64,000 nt of DNA from an uncultured Dorea sp. (GTDB lineage: Bacteria > Bacillota > Clostridia > Lachnospirales > Lachnospiraceae), in assembly GCF_934294775.1 (NCBI RefSeq), contig NZ_CAKRAH010000003.1, positions 45,128 to 109,127 on the forward strand. The letters run 5' to 3'. Under the pieces are notes generated by a model. It ran no database searches. It saw only the letters and a program-made list of their open reading frames with translations, and had not been told where the DNA came from. Position 1 is the stretch's first letter. The number at the start of each line of letters is the position of its first letter. Shown here piece by piece: positions 24,498-32,628 of the stretch. The position numbers and the translations under genes were made by a program.

Positions 24498-25289
24498 CTA
24501 CAGAATAACTTTCTTAGGACATTTTACTGCACATGCACCACAGTCTTTACATTTTTCGTAATCAATGTGAGCAATGTTATTCTCAACTGTAACAGCTTCG
24601 AACTTACATGCTTTTTCACACATCTTACATCCGATACATCCTGCTGTACATGCCTGCATAACAGCTTTACCTTTATCCTGTGAATTACACTGTACCAGAT
24701 GTTTCTGATCATATGGTACGATCTCAATCAGGTGTTTTGGACATACAGCTACACATTTTCCACATGCTTTACATGCTTCTTTATCTACAACTGCTACGCC
24801 ATTTACAATATGAATCGCATCAAATGGACATGCTTTCACACAGCTTCCGTCTCCAAGGCATCCAAATGAACATGCCTTCGGTCCACCATCCTGCATCATG
24901 TTAACCATAGTACAGTCACTCAGTCCGTGATATTCATATTCCTGTTTTGCTTTTTCACAATCTCCGCCACATTTTACAAATGCAACTTCGTGTACCTGTG
25001 CACCTGCAGCTACGCCCATGATTTCACCGACTTTTGCTGCTACCGGAGCGCCTCCGACTGGACATCCGCCAACTTCAGCCTCTCCTTTTACGATTGCTGC
25101 TGCAAGTCCGGAACATCCGGCGTAACCACAGCCACCGCAGTTATTTCCAGGAAGTACGCCAAGAATGGCCTCTTCTCTTTCATCTACCTCTACTGCAAAT
25201 TTCTTACCAGCAACTCCGAGGAATACACCAATGAATAATCCGGTGCCTCCTACGATAACTGCCGCAAGAATAATACCTGTAACACTCAT
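24498..25289 (-). CDS. rnfB: Rnf complex subunit B (polyferredoxin)
   Basis: RnfB is the cytosolic Fe-S entry point of the Rnf ferredoxin:NAD+ oxidoreductase. The 263-residue protein has an N-terminal membrane helix (about 5-27), a four-Cys [4Fe-4S] Fe-S domain (C51, C54, C59, C76; CGGCGYAGC), and several ferredoxin motifs: CSFGCLGDGSCVKACP, CKACGKCVAVCP, CIGCKMCEKAC and CKDCGACAVKCP. It is the last gene of the six-gene operon (C-D-G-E-A-B). Confidence 0.96.
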   Translation of the reverse strand: MSVTGIILAAVIVGGTGLFIGVFLGVAGKKFAVEVDEREEAILGVLPGNNCGGCGYAGCSGLAAAIVKGEAEVGGCPVGGAPVAAKVGEIMGVAAGAQVHEVAFVKCGGDCEKAKQEYEYHGLSDCTMVNMMQDGGPKACSFGCLGDGSCVKACPFDAIHIVNGVAVVDKEACKACGKCVAVCPKHLIEIVPYDQKHLVQCNSQDKGKAVMQACTAGCIGCKMCEKACKFEAVTVENNIAHIDYEKCKDCGACAVKCPKKVIL

Positions 25290-25302
25290 TGTCTGCTCCC
25301 TC

Positions 25303-25878
25303 CTAAATTAATCCTGAGAATCCACAGAACGCAATCGCCATCAGACAAGCTGTGATCAGAACGATTGGTGTTCCCTGGAAGGACTCTGAAATATCATTGT
25401 ATTCCATCTTCTCACGGATACCAGCCATGATCACGATCGCGATCAGGAATCCAACAGATGTACCAATACCATTGACAATACCTTCTAAGATAGAATATTC
25501 TTTCTGAACGTTTGTAAGTGCCACACCAAGTACTGCACAGTTTGTTGTGATCAGTGGAAGATACACACCAAGTGCATTATAAAGGGATGGCATACTCTTC
25601 TTCAGGAACATCTCTACAAACTGTACCAAAGCTGCGATAAACAGAATGAATACGATTGTCTGCAGATATTCAAATCCCAGTGGGACCAGAATAAATTTGT
25701 AGATCAGTCCTGTAAAGAATGATGATAATGTGATAACGAATACAACTGCTCCACCCATACCGGTTGCAGTCTCAACCTTTTTAGAAACACCGAGGAACGG
25801 ACAGATTCCAAGGAACTGGCTGAGTACAACGTTATTTACGATAGCTGAACCAATTGCAATAATCAATAACTCTTTCAT
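25303..25878 (-). CDS. rnfA: Rnf complex subunit A
   Basis: A 191-residue, six-helix membrane subunit related to NqrE. RnfA and RnfE pack as inverted partners around a membrane [2Fe-2S] cluster. Visible motifs are NNVVLSQFLGICPFLGVSKK and YLPLITTNCAVLGVALTN, each with the conserved cysteine (CPF, TNC). 13 bp separate it from rnfB and 14 bp from rnfE. Confidence 0.96.
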   Translation of the reverse strand: MKELLIIAIGSAIVNNVVLSQFLGICPFLGVSKKVETATGMGGAVVFVITLSSFFTGLIYKFILVPLGFEYLQTIVFILFIAALVQFVEMFLKKSMPSLYNALGVYLPLITTNCAVLGVALTNVQKEYSILEGIVNGIGTSVGFLIAIVIMAGIREKMEYNDISESFQGTPIVLITACLMAIAFCGFSGLI

Positions 25879-25892
25879 ACTATGTACTCCTC

Positions 25893-26612
25893 CTACTCTT
25901 CATTCCCTGTTGGGAATACTTTGCTTCCGCATCCGCCGCATGATGCACAATCTGTACCACATCCCTGTGGATCAGCAATCTTCTTGCCTTTCTGTGCTGC
26001 GTGTCTCTTAAGTCTGTTCATACCTGCTACCAGGAATGCAAGAACAAGGAAAGCTCCTGCAGGCAGGATGAAGATTGTTACTGGCACATATCCGCCTTTT
26101 CCTGCTGCTGCATCTGCAAGTGGAAGGATCTGAACGCCAAAGATTGCTCCAGTTCCGATAAACTCACGAACGATAGCGATACAGGTAAGACCAAATGTAA
26201 ATCCAAGACCCATACCAATACCATCAAAGATAGATGGAAGTACCGGGTTCTTAGATGCATAACTTTCTGCACGTCCAAGGATGATACAGTTAACAACGAT
26301 CAGCGGGATATAAAGTCCAAGTGAGTCATACAGACTTGGAACGAACCCCTCTAACAGGAACTGTACAATTGTTACGAAAGATGCTACGACTACGATGAAT
26401 GCCGGCATTCTGACAGAATCCGGGATTACTTTACGTAACATAGAAATCAACATATTTGACAGTACAAGTACGACTGTTGTTGACAGTCCCATACCTAAAC
26501 CGTTAATAGCGGATGTTGTTACCGCCAGGGTCGGACACATTCCTAACATCAGAACGAAGGTAGGATTTTCTTTGATCAGACCGTTATATACTCTTTCAGT
26601 ACATTTATTCAT
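25893..26612 (-). CDS. rnfE: Rnf complex subunit E with C-terminal Cys cluster
   Basis: RnfE is the second half of the RnfA/E membrane pair (NqrD relative). The 239-residue protein has six membrane segments and the conserved cysteines in LMLGMCPTLA and YIPLIVVNCIILGRAES. After the last helix (to about 198) there is a soluble tail ending GCGTDCASCGGCGSK, with C218, C222, C225 and C228 spaced Cx3Cx2Cx2C, which could bind a metal or Fe-S cluster and is not part of the NqrD core. Confidence 0.95.
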   Translation of the reverse strand: MNKCTERVYNGLIKENPTFVLMLGMCPTLAVTTSAINGLGMGLSTTVVLVLSNMLISMLRKVIPDSVRMPAFIVVVASFVTIVQFLLEGFVPSLYDSLGLYIPLIVVNCIILGRAESYASKNPVLPSIFDGIGMGLGFTFGLTCIAIVREFIGTGAIFGVQILPLADAAAGKGGYVPVTIFILPAGAFLVLAFLVAGMNRLKRHAAQKGKKIADPQGCGTDCASCGGCGSKVFPTGNEE

Positions 26613-26625
26613 GATATACTACCTC

Positions 26626-27207
26626 CTATTTAAATGCATTCTGATAATATCCGAGTGCTGCATTGACAGCTCCTGTTACAGCTCTTGAAGTAATGGTTGC
26701 ACCACTTAAAGCATCAATCTGTTCACCGTCGCCGCCGTCTTTGGAAACTACGAATTTATCAGCCTGTTTGTCAACATACTGGTTATAGAATGCAGGCTCT
26801 GTAGCCTTCATACCAAGACCTGCTGTCTCGCTGATAGAAAGAATAGACACACCATTAATTGTTCCGTCTTTCTTAATACCAACTGTGATCTGGATGTTAC
26901 CGCCGAATCCGTCTTTGTCTGTTGTTGTGATGACATATCCTTCATCACCTGCTGTACAGACTTCATCTACAGTCGCATTAACACCCATATCTTTAACTGC
27001 TTTATCAGCTGCTTTCTGATCTACGTCTTCCTGAGTAAAGTCATCTAGGTCTACGTCAGAAAATACTGCCTGCCATGCCTCTTTTTTAGCTGTCTCCTGC
27101 GCCTGGGCAATCGGGCTTTTTGTAATCTCATATACAGCTCCAAGTAAGAATCCGGCAATGACAGTGATCAATGTAAGGATCAGTGTATTCTTAACAATCT
27201 TATTCAT
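26626..27207 (-). CDS. rnfG: Rnf complex subunit G, covalent FMN protein
   Basis: RnfG has one N-terminal membrane helix and an extracytoplasmic FMN-binding domain. In the 193-residue protein the acceptor motif is SGATITS (168-174), with T171 the likely Thr that ApbE links to FMN. ISETAGLGMKATEPAF is another family signature. The start overlaps the rnfD stop by one base (TAATG), implying coupling. Confidence 0.95.
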   Translation of the reverse strand: MNKIVKNTLILTLITVIAGFLLGAVYEITKSPIAQAQETAKKEAWQAVFSDVDLDDFTQEDVDQKAADKAVKDMGVNATVDEVCTAGDEGYVITTTDKDGFGGNIQITVGIKKDGTINGVSILSISETAGLGMKATEPAFYNQYVDKQADKFVVSKDGGDGEQIDALSGATITSRAVTGAVNAALGYYQNAFK

Positions 27208-28157
27208 TATTTTTCTCCTCCTTTACCAAATGGTTTTGGAAGAGTAACTCTCTCGATCAATGGCACCAGAAGGTTACTGATGATGATCGCATAAGAAACT
27301 CCTTCTGCTGAGCCGCCAAACAGACGGAACAGACCTGTTAACACACCAAGGATAATACCATATACAAACTGTCCCTTTGGTGTAATTGGAGATGTTACAT
27401 AGTCTGTAGCCATGAACCATGCACCAAGCATCAGTCCACCACCACAAAGATGTGCTGTAATATACTGTGGGTCAAAGAATCCAACATCCGGATTTGCAAC
27501 ATGTCCGAAGATTCCGACAAAGATTACAAATGTAACGATATATGTTCCAGGAATTCTAAGATCAATAACTCCCATAAGGATCAGGAAGATTGCTCCGATC
27601 ACAATTGCGATCACAGAAGTCTCACCGATTGTTCCAGGAATTTTACCGATCAGCATATCCATTGTATTAACTGCATTACCAGCCTTTAACTCAGCCAGTG
27701 GTGTTGCACCTGTCACACCGTCATATACAAAGCTTGTCATCTGGCTTGTAAATGAAAGTAACAGGAAACATCTTGCTCCAAGAGCCGGGTTCATGAAGTT
27801 CTGTCCCAGACCTCCAAATAACTGTTTTACGATCAGGATTGCAAATACACTACCGATAGCTCCCATCCACCATGGTGCTGTAGGAGGCATATTCAGTCCG
27901 AGTAACAGACCTGTTACTGCTGCACTCCAGTCATTAATCGTAATTTTCTTATGCATCAATTTCTCGTATATGTATTCTGTCAATACTGCTACAACTGTTG
28001 TTGTAACGAGCATTCCGAATGCTGGCAGTCCAAAGTTCCATACACCAAATGCAGATGCCGGCAAAAGTGCGATGGCCACCAGCATCATGATATTACTGGT
28101 AGTCGCTTTGGAACGAATATGTGGTGAAGATGACATTTTCAAACTGTTCTCACTCAC
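27207..28157 (-). CDS. rnfD: Rnf complex subunit D, covalent FMN membrane protein
   Basis: RnfD is an integral membrane subunit (NqrB relative) carrying covalent FMN and thought to be part of the ion channel. The 316-residue protein has 8-10 membrane segments; DGVTGATPLAELK contains the TGAT flavinylation motif. Other family sequences include FGGLGQNFMNPALGARCFLL and ATDYVTSPITPKGQ. It is 28 bp after rnfC. Confidence 0.96.
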   Translation of the reverse strand: MSENSLKMSSSPHIRSKATTSNIMMLVAIALLPASAFGVWNFGLPAFGMLVTTTVVAVLTEYIYEKLMHKKITINDWSAAVTGLLLGLNMPPTAPWWMGAIGSVFAILIVKQLFGGLGQNFMNPALGARCFLLLSFTSQMTSFVYDGVTGATPLAELKAGNAVNTMDMLIGKIPGTIGETSVIAIVIGAIFLILMGVIDLRIPGTYIVTFVIFVGIFGHVANPDVGFFDPQYITAHLCGGGLMLGAWFMATDYVTSPITPKGQFVYGIILGVLTGLFRLFGGSAEGVSYAIIISNLLVPLIERVTLPKPFGKGGEK

Positions 28158-28185
28158 TTTTGTTCACCTCTTCTTCTTTCTCGTA

Positions 28186-29508
28186 TTATTTTTTCTTTCT
28201 GCGGTTCGCCATTACAATCTTTCTCATAGATCCGATTGCCTGTTTCAGCGGACGCTTAGCTGGACATACAAAACTGCAGGAACCACATTCCATACATTCC
28301 ATTCCTTCATGTTTTGTAAATTTCTCTTCATCATGGTGTTCTGCATAATCCGCCAGTCTTGATGGGATCAGGCGGCTTGGACAGGCTTCTACACAACGTC
28401 CACAGTTGATACATGCAGATGGCTCCATCTTAGCAACTTCATCTTTTGTAAATCCAAGGATAGATGAAGAAGTCTTTGTTACAGGTACGTCTAATGAGAA
28501 CATAGAGAATCCCATCATCGGTCCACCGGAGATCAATTTCTCAGGCTCTGTCTTGAATCCGCCTGCTGCTTCTACCAGTTCCTGCTGGTTGATACCAAAT
28601 GGCACACGGAAGTTACCTGGTTCTGCAACTGCGTCTCCACTTACTGTAACGACACGTTCCATAGAAGGTTTTCCTTCTACTACAGCCTGATAAATACTTA
28701 CCATAGTTGCAACGTTGTCAACAACACATCCTGCATCTGCCGGAAGCATAGTCGAATTAATTGCACGTCCTGTGGTTGCGTAGATCAGCTGACGCTCACC
28801 ACCCTGAGGATACTTTGTCTTCAGTGCCATAACCTCGATACGTGGCTCATCTTTTGTCAGTTCTTTCAACTTTTCAATACAGTCTGGTTTGTTATCTTCT
28901 ACTCCGAAGATACCTTTTGCATTATCAAACAGACGGAGAATGATTTTCATACCACCGACAAGCTTTTCAGGTGTCTCGATCATTGTTCTGTAGTCAGCTG
29001 TAATGTATGGTTCACATTCTGCACAGTTTGCAATAATGTAATCAATCTTTTCTGGCTCTTTTGGAGACAGTTTTACTTTTGTAGGGAAACCTGCTCCTCC
29101 CATTCCAACAACTCCTGCGGTTCCGATTGCATTCAGAATGTCTTCTTTGCTCATCTCTTCCAGCGGAGTTACAGCTGGATATTCTACTTCTTTGTACTCA
29201 CCATCGTTTTCAATTACGATGCTGTTCACTCTTCCTCCTGTTGGATTCAGATGTGGTGCGATAGCTTTTACAGTTCCTGATACGGATGCATAGATAGGGG
29301 CTGATACAAATCCTCCCGCCTCTGCTATCATCTGGCCTTTTAAAACATGATCGCCAACGGCTACTACTGGATTCGCCGGAGCACCGATATGCTGCGATAC
29401 CGGATATACCAGATTGCCCTTAGGTTTTACTTCGACAATTGCCTTATCTTTAGCCAGGCTCTTGCCGTCATCCGGGTGAATTCCACCCTTAAATGTTAAC
29501 AATGCCAT
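28186..29508 (-). CDS. rnfC: Rnf complex subunit C (NADH-binding)
   Basis: RnfC carries FMN and the NAD(H) site and hands electrons to or from RnfB. The 440-residue protein has the NuoF-like N-terminal domain (FKGGIHPDDGKSLAKDKAI), the FMN/NAD loop GVVGMGGAGFPTKVKL, a SLBB region, and two C-terminal [4Fe-4S] motifs, CINCGRCVEACP and CMECGSCSFVCPAKRPLK. First gene of the operon, with a promoter at 29536-29564. Its length is that of the short clostridial form, without the long C-terminal extension of proteobacteria. Confidence 0.96.
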   Translation of the reverse strand: MALLTFKGGIHPDDGKSLAKDKAIVEVKPKGNLVYPVSQHIGAPANPVVAVGDHVLKGQMIAEAGGFVSAPIYASVSGTVKAIAPHLNPTGGRVNSIVIENDGEYKEVEYPAVTPLEEMSKEDILNAIGTAGVVGMGGAGFPTKVKLSPKEPEKIDYIIANCAECEPYITADYRTMIETPEKLVGGMKIILRLFDNAKGIFGVEDNKPDCIEKLKELTKDEPRIEVMALKTKYPQGGERQLIYATTGRAINSTMLPADAGCVVDNVATMVSIYQAVVEGKPSMERVVTVSGDAVAEPGNFRVPFGINQQELVEAAGGFKTEPEKLISGGPMMGFSMFSLDVPVTKTSSSILGFTKDEVAKMEPSACINCGRCVEACPSRLIPSRLADYAEHHDEEKFTKHEGMECMECGSCSFVCPAKRPLKQAIGSMRKIVMANRRKKK

Positions 29509-29535
29509 CCTTTTTTCCTTCCTTCCTATTTACTC

Positions 29536-29564
29536 TTTATATAATATACAGGAATTACAGGCAA
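29536..29564 (-). promoter_or_regulatory. Sigma-A promoter of the rnf operon
   Basis: On the minus strand TTGCCT (29559-29564), 17-bp spacer, TATAAA (29536-29541). The predicted 5' leader is only about 20 nt, so no long riboswitch precedes rnfC. Confidence 0.65.
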
Positions 29565-29667
29565 TTTTCTATAGAAAATGACGAATTCCGTGTATATTTT
29601 CGGAAACATCTTGTTGCATTTTTAACAATGCATATAATTATAAATTTTCCTCTATATCCTACAACAC

Positions 29668-29700
29668 GCAGAAAACCTGCCGGTGGCAGGTTCTCAAATT
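29668..29700 (+). repeat. Dispersed hairpin repeat, copy B (diverged)
   Basis: CGCAGAAAACCTGCCGGTGG and following bases. AACCTGCC/GGCAGGTT makes a perfect hairpin. It shares the CAGAA(A/C)CTGCC core with the other copies but lacks the TTGCATACTTTGG tail. It lies in the 352-bp spacer between rnfC and the S1-like gene. Confidence 0.55.
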
Positions 29701-29788
29701 CGCGGCACAACATAAATATAATTTCAAAAAACTCAATTTTCTGACTAAAATATACACCAATCGTGCGTTGTACCAACGATGTAGGCGT

Positions 29789-29820
29789 AGAAAGGATAGA
29801 GGTTTTCCTCTATCCTTTCT
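29789..29820 (-). terminator. Hairpin downstream of the S1-like gene
   Basis: Perfect 14-bp stem AGAAAGGATAGAGG (29789-29802)/CCTCTATCCTTTCT (29807-29820) with a 4-nt loop. The T-rich edge on the minus strand is short, so it may stabilise the 3' end as well as terminate. Confidence 0.75.
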
Positions 29821-29860
29821 GCTTCTTTTATATCTTACTTGATATTATTCTGCTTCAATA

Positions 29861-30949
29861 TTATTCAGCATCTGTCTCTTCAGCTGCTTCTTCTGCTGGC
29901 TGCTCTAAAGCTTTCATGCTCAGGCTGATCTTCTTCTCAGCTTCGTTCAGATCTACAATCTTAGCTGTGATCTCCTGTCCAACTGAAAGTACATCAGATG
30001 GTTTGTCAACATGAGCTCTTGAAATCTGTGATACATGAAGTAATGCGTCTACTCCAGGAGCAAGCTCTACGAATGCACCAAAATCTGTCATTCTTGCAAC
30101 TTTACCTGTGATAACAGTTCCAACTGCATAACTCTCTGCTGCATTAGCCCATGGATTAGACTCTGGAAATTTCAGGCTGAGTGCGATCTTTGTATCGTGG
30201 ATGTCTTTGATCATAACTTCTACTTTATCGCCAACCTGGAATACTTTCTTAGGATTCTCAACACGTCCCCAGGACATCTCAGAGATGTGAAGAAGTCCGT
30301 CTACTCCACCGAGGTCGATGAATGCTCCGAAATCTGTAACATTCTTTACAGTTCCTTCCATTCTGTCACCTACGCTGATCTTCTCGAATAATTCTTTCTG
30401 TTTTTCAGCACGCTCAGCAACAAGAAGCTGTCTTCTGTCACCGATCACACGGTTTCTTCTAGGATTGAACTCGCTGATCACGAACTCGATCTCCTGTCCC
30501 TGATATTTGCTCAGGTCTTTTTCATATGTGTCTGAAACAAGGCTTGCTGGAATGAATACTCTTGCTTCATCAACAACAACGCTTAATCCACCACCAAGAA
30601 TCTGTGTTACAGGAGCCTTTAACACTTCGTGATTCTCGAATGCTTCTTTTAATCTTTCGTTTCCTTTTTCTGCTGCAAGTCTCTTATATGTCAGGAGAAC
30701 CTGTCCTTCTCCGTCATTTACTTTAAGAACTTTTGCGCTCATTGTGTCACCAACTGATACAACTGTTGTAAGATCAACATTTGCCTCGTTCGTATATTCG
30801 TTTCTTGTAATGATACCGTCTGCTTTGTAGCCTATATTCAAGATGATTTCATCAGGTTTAACGTCGATGACTGTACCATCTACAACCTCTCCATTTCTTA
30901 TTGTCTTAAAAGACTCTTCCAACATTTGTTCAAAAGTTAATTCTGACAT
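29861..30949 (-). CDS. rpsA: S1 RNA-binding domain protein (ribosomal protein S1-like)
   Basis: S1 binds mRNA on the 30S subunit. The 362-residue protein contains four S1 OB-fold repeats; the clearest are VGDRMEGTVKNVTDFGAFID with GVDGLLHISEMSWGRV, and VGTVITGKVARMTDFGAFVE with GVDALLHVSQISRAHV. It ends in an acidic tail. I chose the ATG at 30949 (MSELTFEQMLEESF) because GAGGAGG lies 9 nt upstream. The start lies inside the end of ispH (20-nt overlap). In many clostridia IspH and S1 are one polypeptide; here they are separate. Confidence 0.93.
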   Translation of the reverse strand: MSELTFEQMLEESFKTIRNGEVVDGTVIDVKPDEIILNIGYKADGIITRNEYTNEANVDLTTVVSVGDTMSAKVLKVNDGEGQVLLTYKRLAAEKGNERLKEAFENHEVLKAPVTQILGGGLSVVVDEARVFIPASLVSDTYEKDLSKYQGQEIEFVISEFNPRRNRVIGDRRQLLVAERAEKQKELFEKISVGDRMEGTVKNVTDFGAFIDLGGVDGLLHISEMSWGRVENPKKVFQVGDKVEVMIKDIHDTKIALSLKFPESNPWANAAESYAVGTVITGKVARMTDFGAFVELAPGVDALLHVSQISRAHVDKPSDVLSVGQEITAKIVDLNEAEKKISLSMKALEQPAEEAAEETDAE

Positions 30950-31787
30950 TATTTTGAACCTCCTCAATTATTTTATTGGGCGTGGATGCCCCTGCTGTAA
31001 TACCTACTGATTCCACGGACCTTAATTGATTAATATCCAAATCGTCAAGTGTCTGTATATAGTACGTATTCAAACATTCCTCTTTGCAGATTTCAAATAG
31101 CTTCTGAGTATTCGAACTACGCTTATCACCTATCACAACCATAGCATCTACTCTCGCTGCAATTTGACGGGCTTCTGTCTGCCTTTCTTTTGTCGCATTG
31201 CAAATCGTATTTAAAACAACTATATCATACCTCTTTTTTGAAATAATTTCAACTAATTCTTTGAATTTATTGTAGTTAAATGTCGTCTGGGCCACGATAC
31301 ATACTTTTTGCTCTTTCCGGACCAATTCAAACCGTTCTGCATCTTCCGGTGTCTGTATAACACTTACCTGGTCACCTGCCCATCCCTTGATACCTTCTAC
31401 CTCAGGATGTTCGCTGTTTCCAATAATTATAATATAAGAGCCTTTTTCGCTTTCTTCCGCCACAATCTTGTGAATCTTTTTTACAAATGGACAAGTCGCA
31501 TCTACACATGCGATTCCTCTTTCATCCATGATGTCATAAATATATTTTGCCACACCATGGGAACGGATTACAACTACATCTGCATCCACCGTCCGGAGTT
31601 CTTCTTCATCCTGAATCACTTCCACACCATGGCTTCTCAGATCCTTAATCACTTCTTCATTGTGAATAATCGGTCCGTAAGTGAAGATTTTCTCATTCTG
31701 GTGCTTTTCCACTTGTTCATACACTGTATCAACGGCACGTTTCACACCAAAACAAAAGCCCGCTGTCTTCGCAAGTTCTACATTCAT
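30930..31787 (-). CDS. ispH: 4-hydroxy-3-methylbut-2-enyl diphosphate reductase
   Basis: IspH is the last enzyme of the MEP isoprenoid pathway, reducing HMBPP to IPP and DMAPP. The 285-residue protein has the three Fe-S cysteines C12 (GFCFGVKRA), C99 (DATCPF) and C196 (NTICNATKERQ), plus the conserved His/Glu regions (IIHNEEVI, EHPEVEG) and SVGITAGASTPNKIIEEV. It overlaps the downstream S1-like gene by 20 nt in another frame. Confidence 0.96.
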   Translation of the reverse strand: MNVELAKTAGFCFGVKRAVDTVYEQVEKHQNEKIFTYGPIIHNEEVIKDLRSHGVEVIQDEEELRTVDADVVVIRSHGVAKYIYDIMDERGIACVDATCPFVKKIHKIVAEESEKGSYIIIIGNSEHPEVEGIKGWAGDQVSVIQTPEDAERFELVRKEQKVCIVAQTTFNYNKFKELVEIISKKRYDIVVLNTICNATKERQTEARQIAARVDAMVVIGDKRSSNTQKLFEICKEECLNTYYIQTLDDLDINQLRSVESVGITAGASTPNKIIEEVQNNVRINF

Positions 31788-31893
31788 ATATGTTATTCCT
31801 TCCTGTTACCAATCTTTATTGCCGTGATTTTCCCGGCAATTCCTGCATCATCCCGGAGATTTTTCCTCATTACCCGGACCTTCCGGCATATTC

Positions 31894-32550
31894 TTATCTG
31901 CACAGATCTACAATCGTCTGAACAACCTCTTCGATCGTCATATCCGAACTGTCGACCAGCACTGCATCATCTGCCTGCTTTAACGGAGCGATCTCACGGT
32001 TCATATCTCTGTTATCACGTTCTTCAATATCGTGCGCAATCTCTTCCAGATTGCACGGTTCTCCTTTTTCCAGAAGTTCCTGATAACGTCTTTTTGCTCT
32101 TGTTTCAACACTGGCTGTCAGATAAATCTTTACATCCGCATCCGGAAGTACACATGTTCCGATATCTCTTCCATCCATGATCACATCCTGTGTCTTCGCC
32201 AGATTCTGCTGTAATTCCAGAAGTTTCTTTCTCACTTCCGGAATTGCTGATGTCACAGATGCCATGTTACCAACCTCTTCATTGCGAAGGCGTGCTGTAA
32301 TATCTTTTCCATTCAGATACACATGCTGCACACCGTCCTCATAAGCAATCGTAACCTCTGCATCTTTGCATGCCTCGATTACCTTTTCTGTCTCACCTTT
32401 TTGAATCCCTTTATCAAGGAAATGTATCGCAAGCCCTCTGTACATCGCACCTGTGTCTACGTAAATGTATCCTTTTTCCTTTGCTACCAGTTTTGCGATA
32501 GTACTTTTTCCTGCGCCTGCAGGTCCGTCGATTGCTACGTTATATCCCAT
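31894..32550 (-). CDS. cmk: Cytidylate kinase
   Basis: Phosphorylates CMP/dCMP with ATP. The 218-residue protein has P-loop IDGPAGAGKSTIAK, YVDTGAMYRGLA, DGRDIGTCVLPDADVKIYLT (the CMP-binding/NMP region) and lid KRRYQELLEKGEP. Part of a conserved clostridial cluster with ispH and rpsA. A small hairpin, ATTGCCG (31818-31824)/CGGCAAT (31834-31840), lies in the spacer to ispH. Confidence 0.96.
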   Translation of the reverse strand: MGYNVAIDGPAGAGKSTIAKLVAKEKGYIYVDTGAMYRGLAIHFLDKGIQKGETEKVIEACKDAEVTIAYEDGVQHVYLNGKDITARLRNEEVGNMASVTSAIPEVRKKLLELQQNLAKTQDVIMDGRDIGTCVLPDADVKIYLTASVETRAKRRYQELLEKGEPCNLEEIAHDIEERDNRDMNREIAPLKQADDAVLVDSSDMTIEEVVQTIVDLCR

Positions 32551-32587
32551 GATTTCCTACTCCTTGTCTTTCATTTTTATCTTTTAA

Positions 32588-32618
32588 TTCTTGCATACTT
32601 AAGTATTTAAACTGCTTA
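32588..32618 (+). repeat. Possible remnant of the dispersed hairpin repeat
   Basis: TTCTTGCATACTTAAGTATT resembles the tail of copies A and F (TTCTTGCATACTTTGGTAT), and the following CTGCTTACAC resembles CCGCTTACTC after copy A. The GCC(A)CTGGC hairpin is missing. May be chance. Confidence 0.35.
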
Positions 32619-32628
32619 CACTATATTC

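Noticed and set aside
27412..28362. 316-codon open frame on the plus strand opposite rnfD
   Set aside because: It mirrors the codon structure of rnfD/rnfC on the other strand, has no SD and no recognisable family; rnfD is certain.
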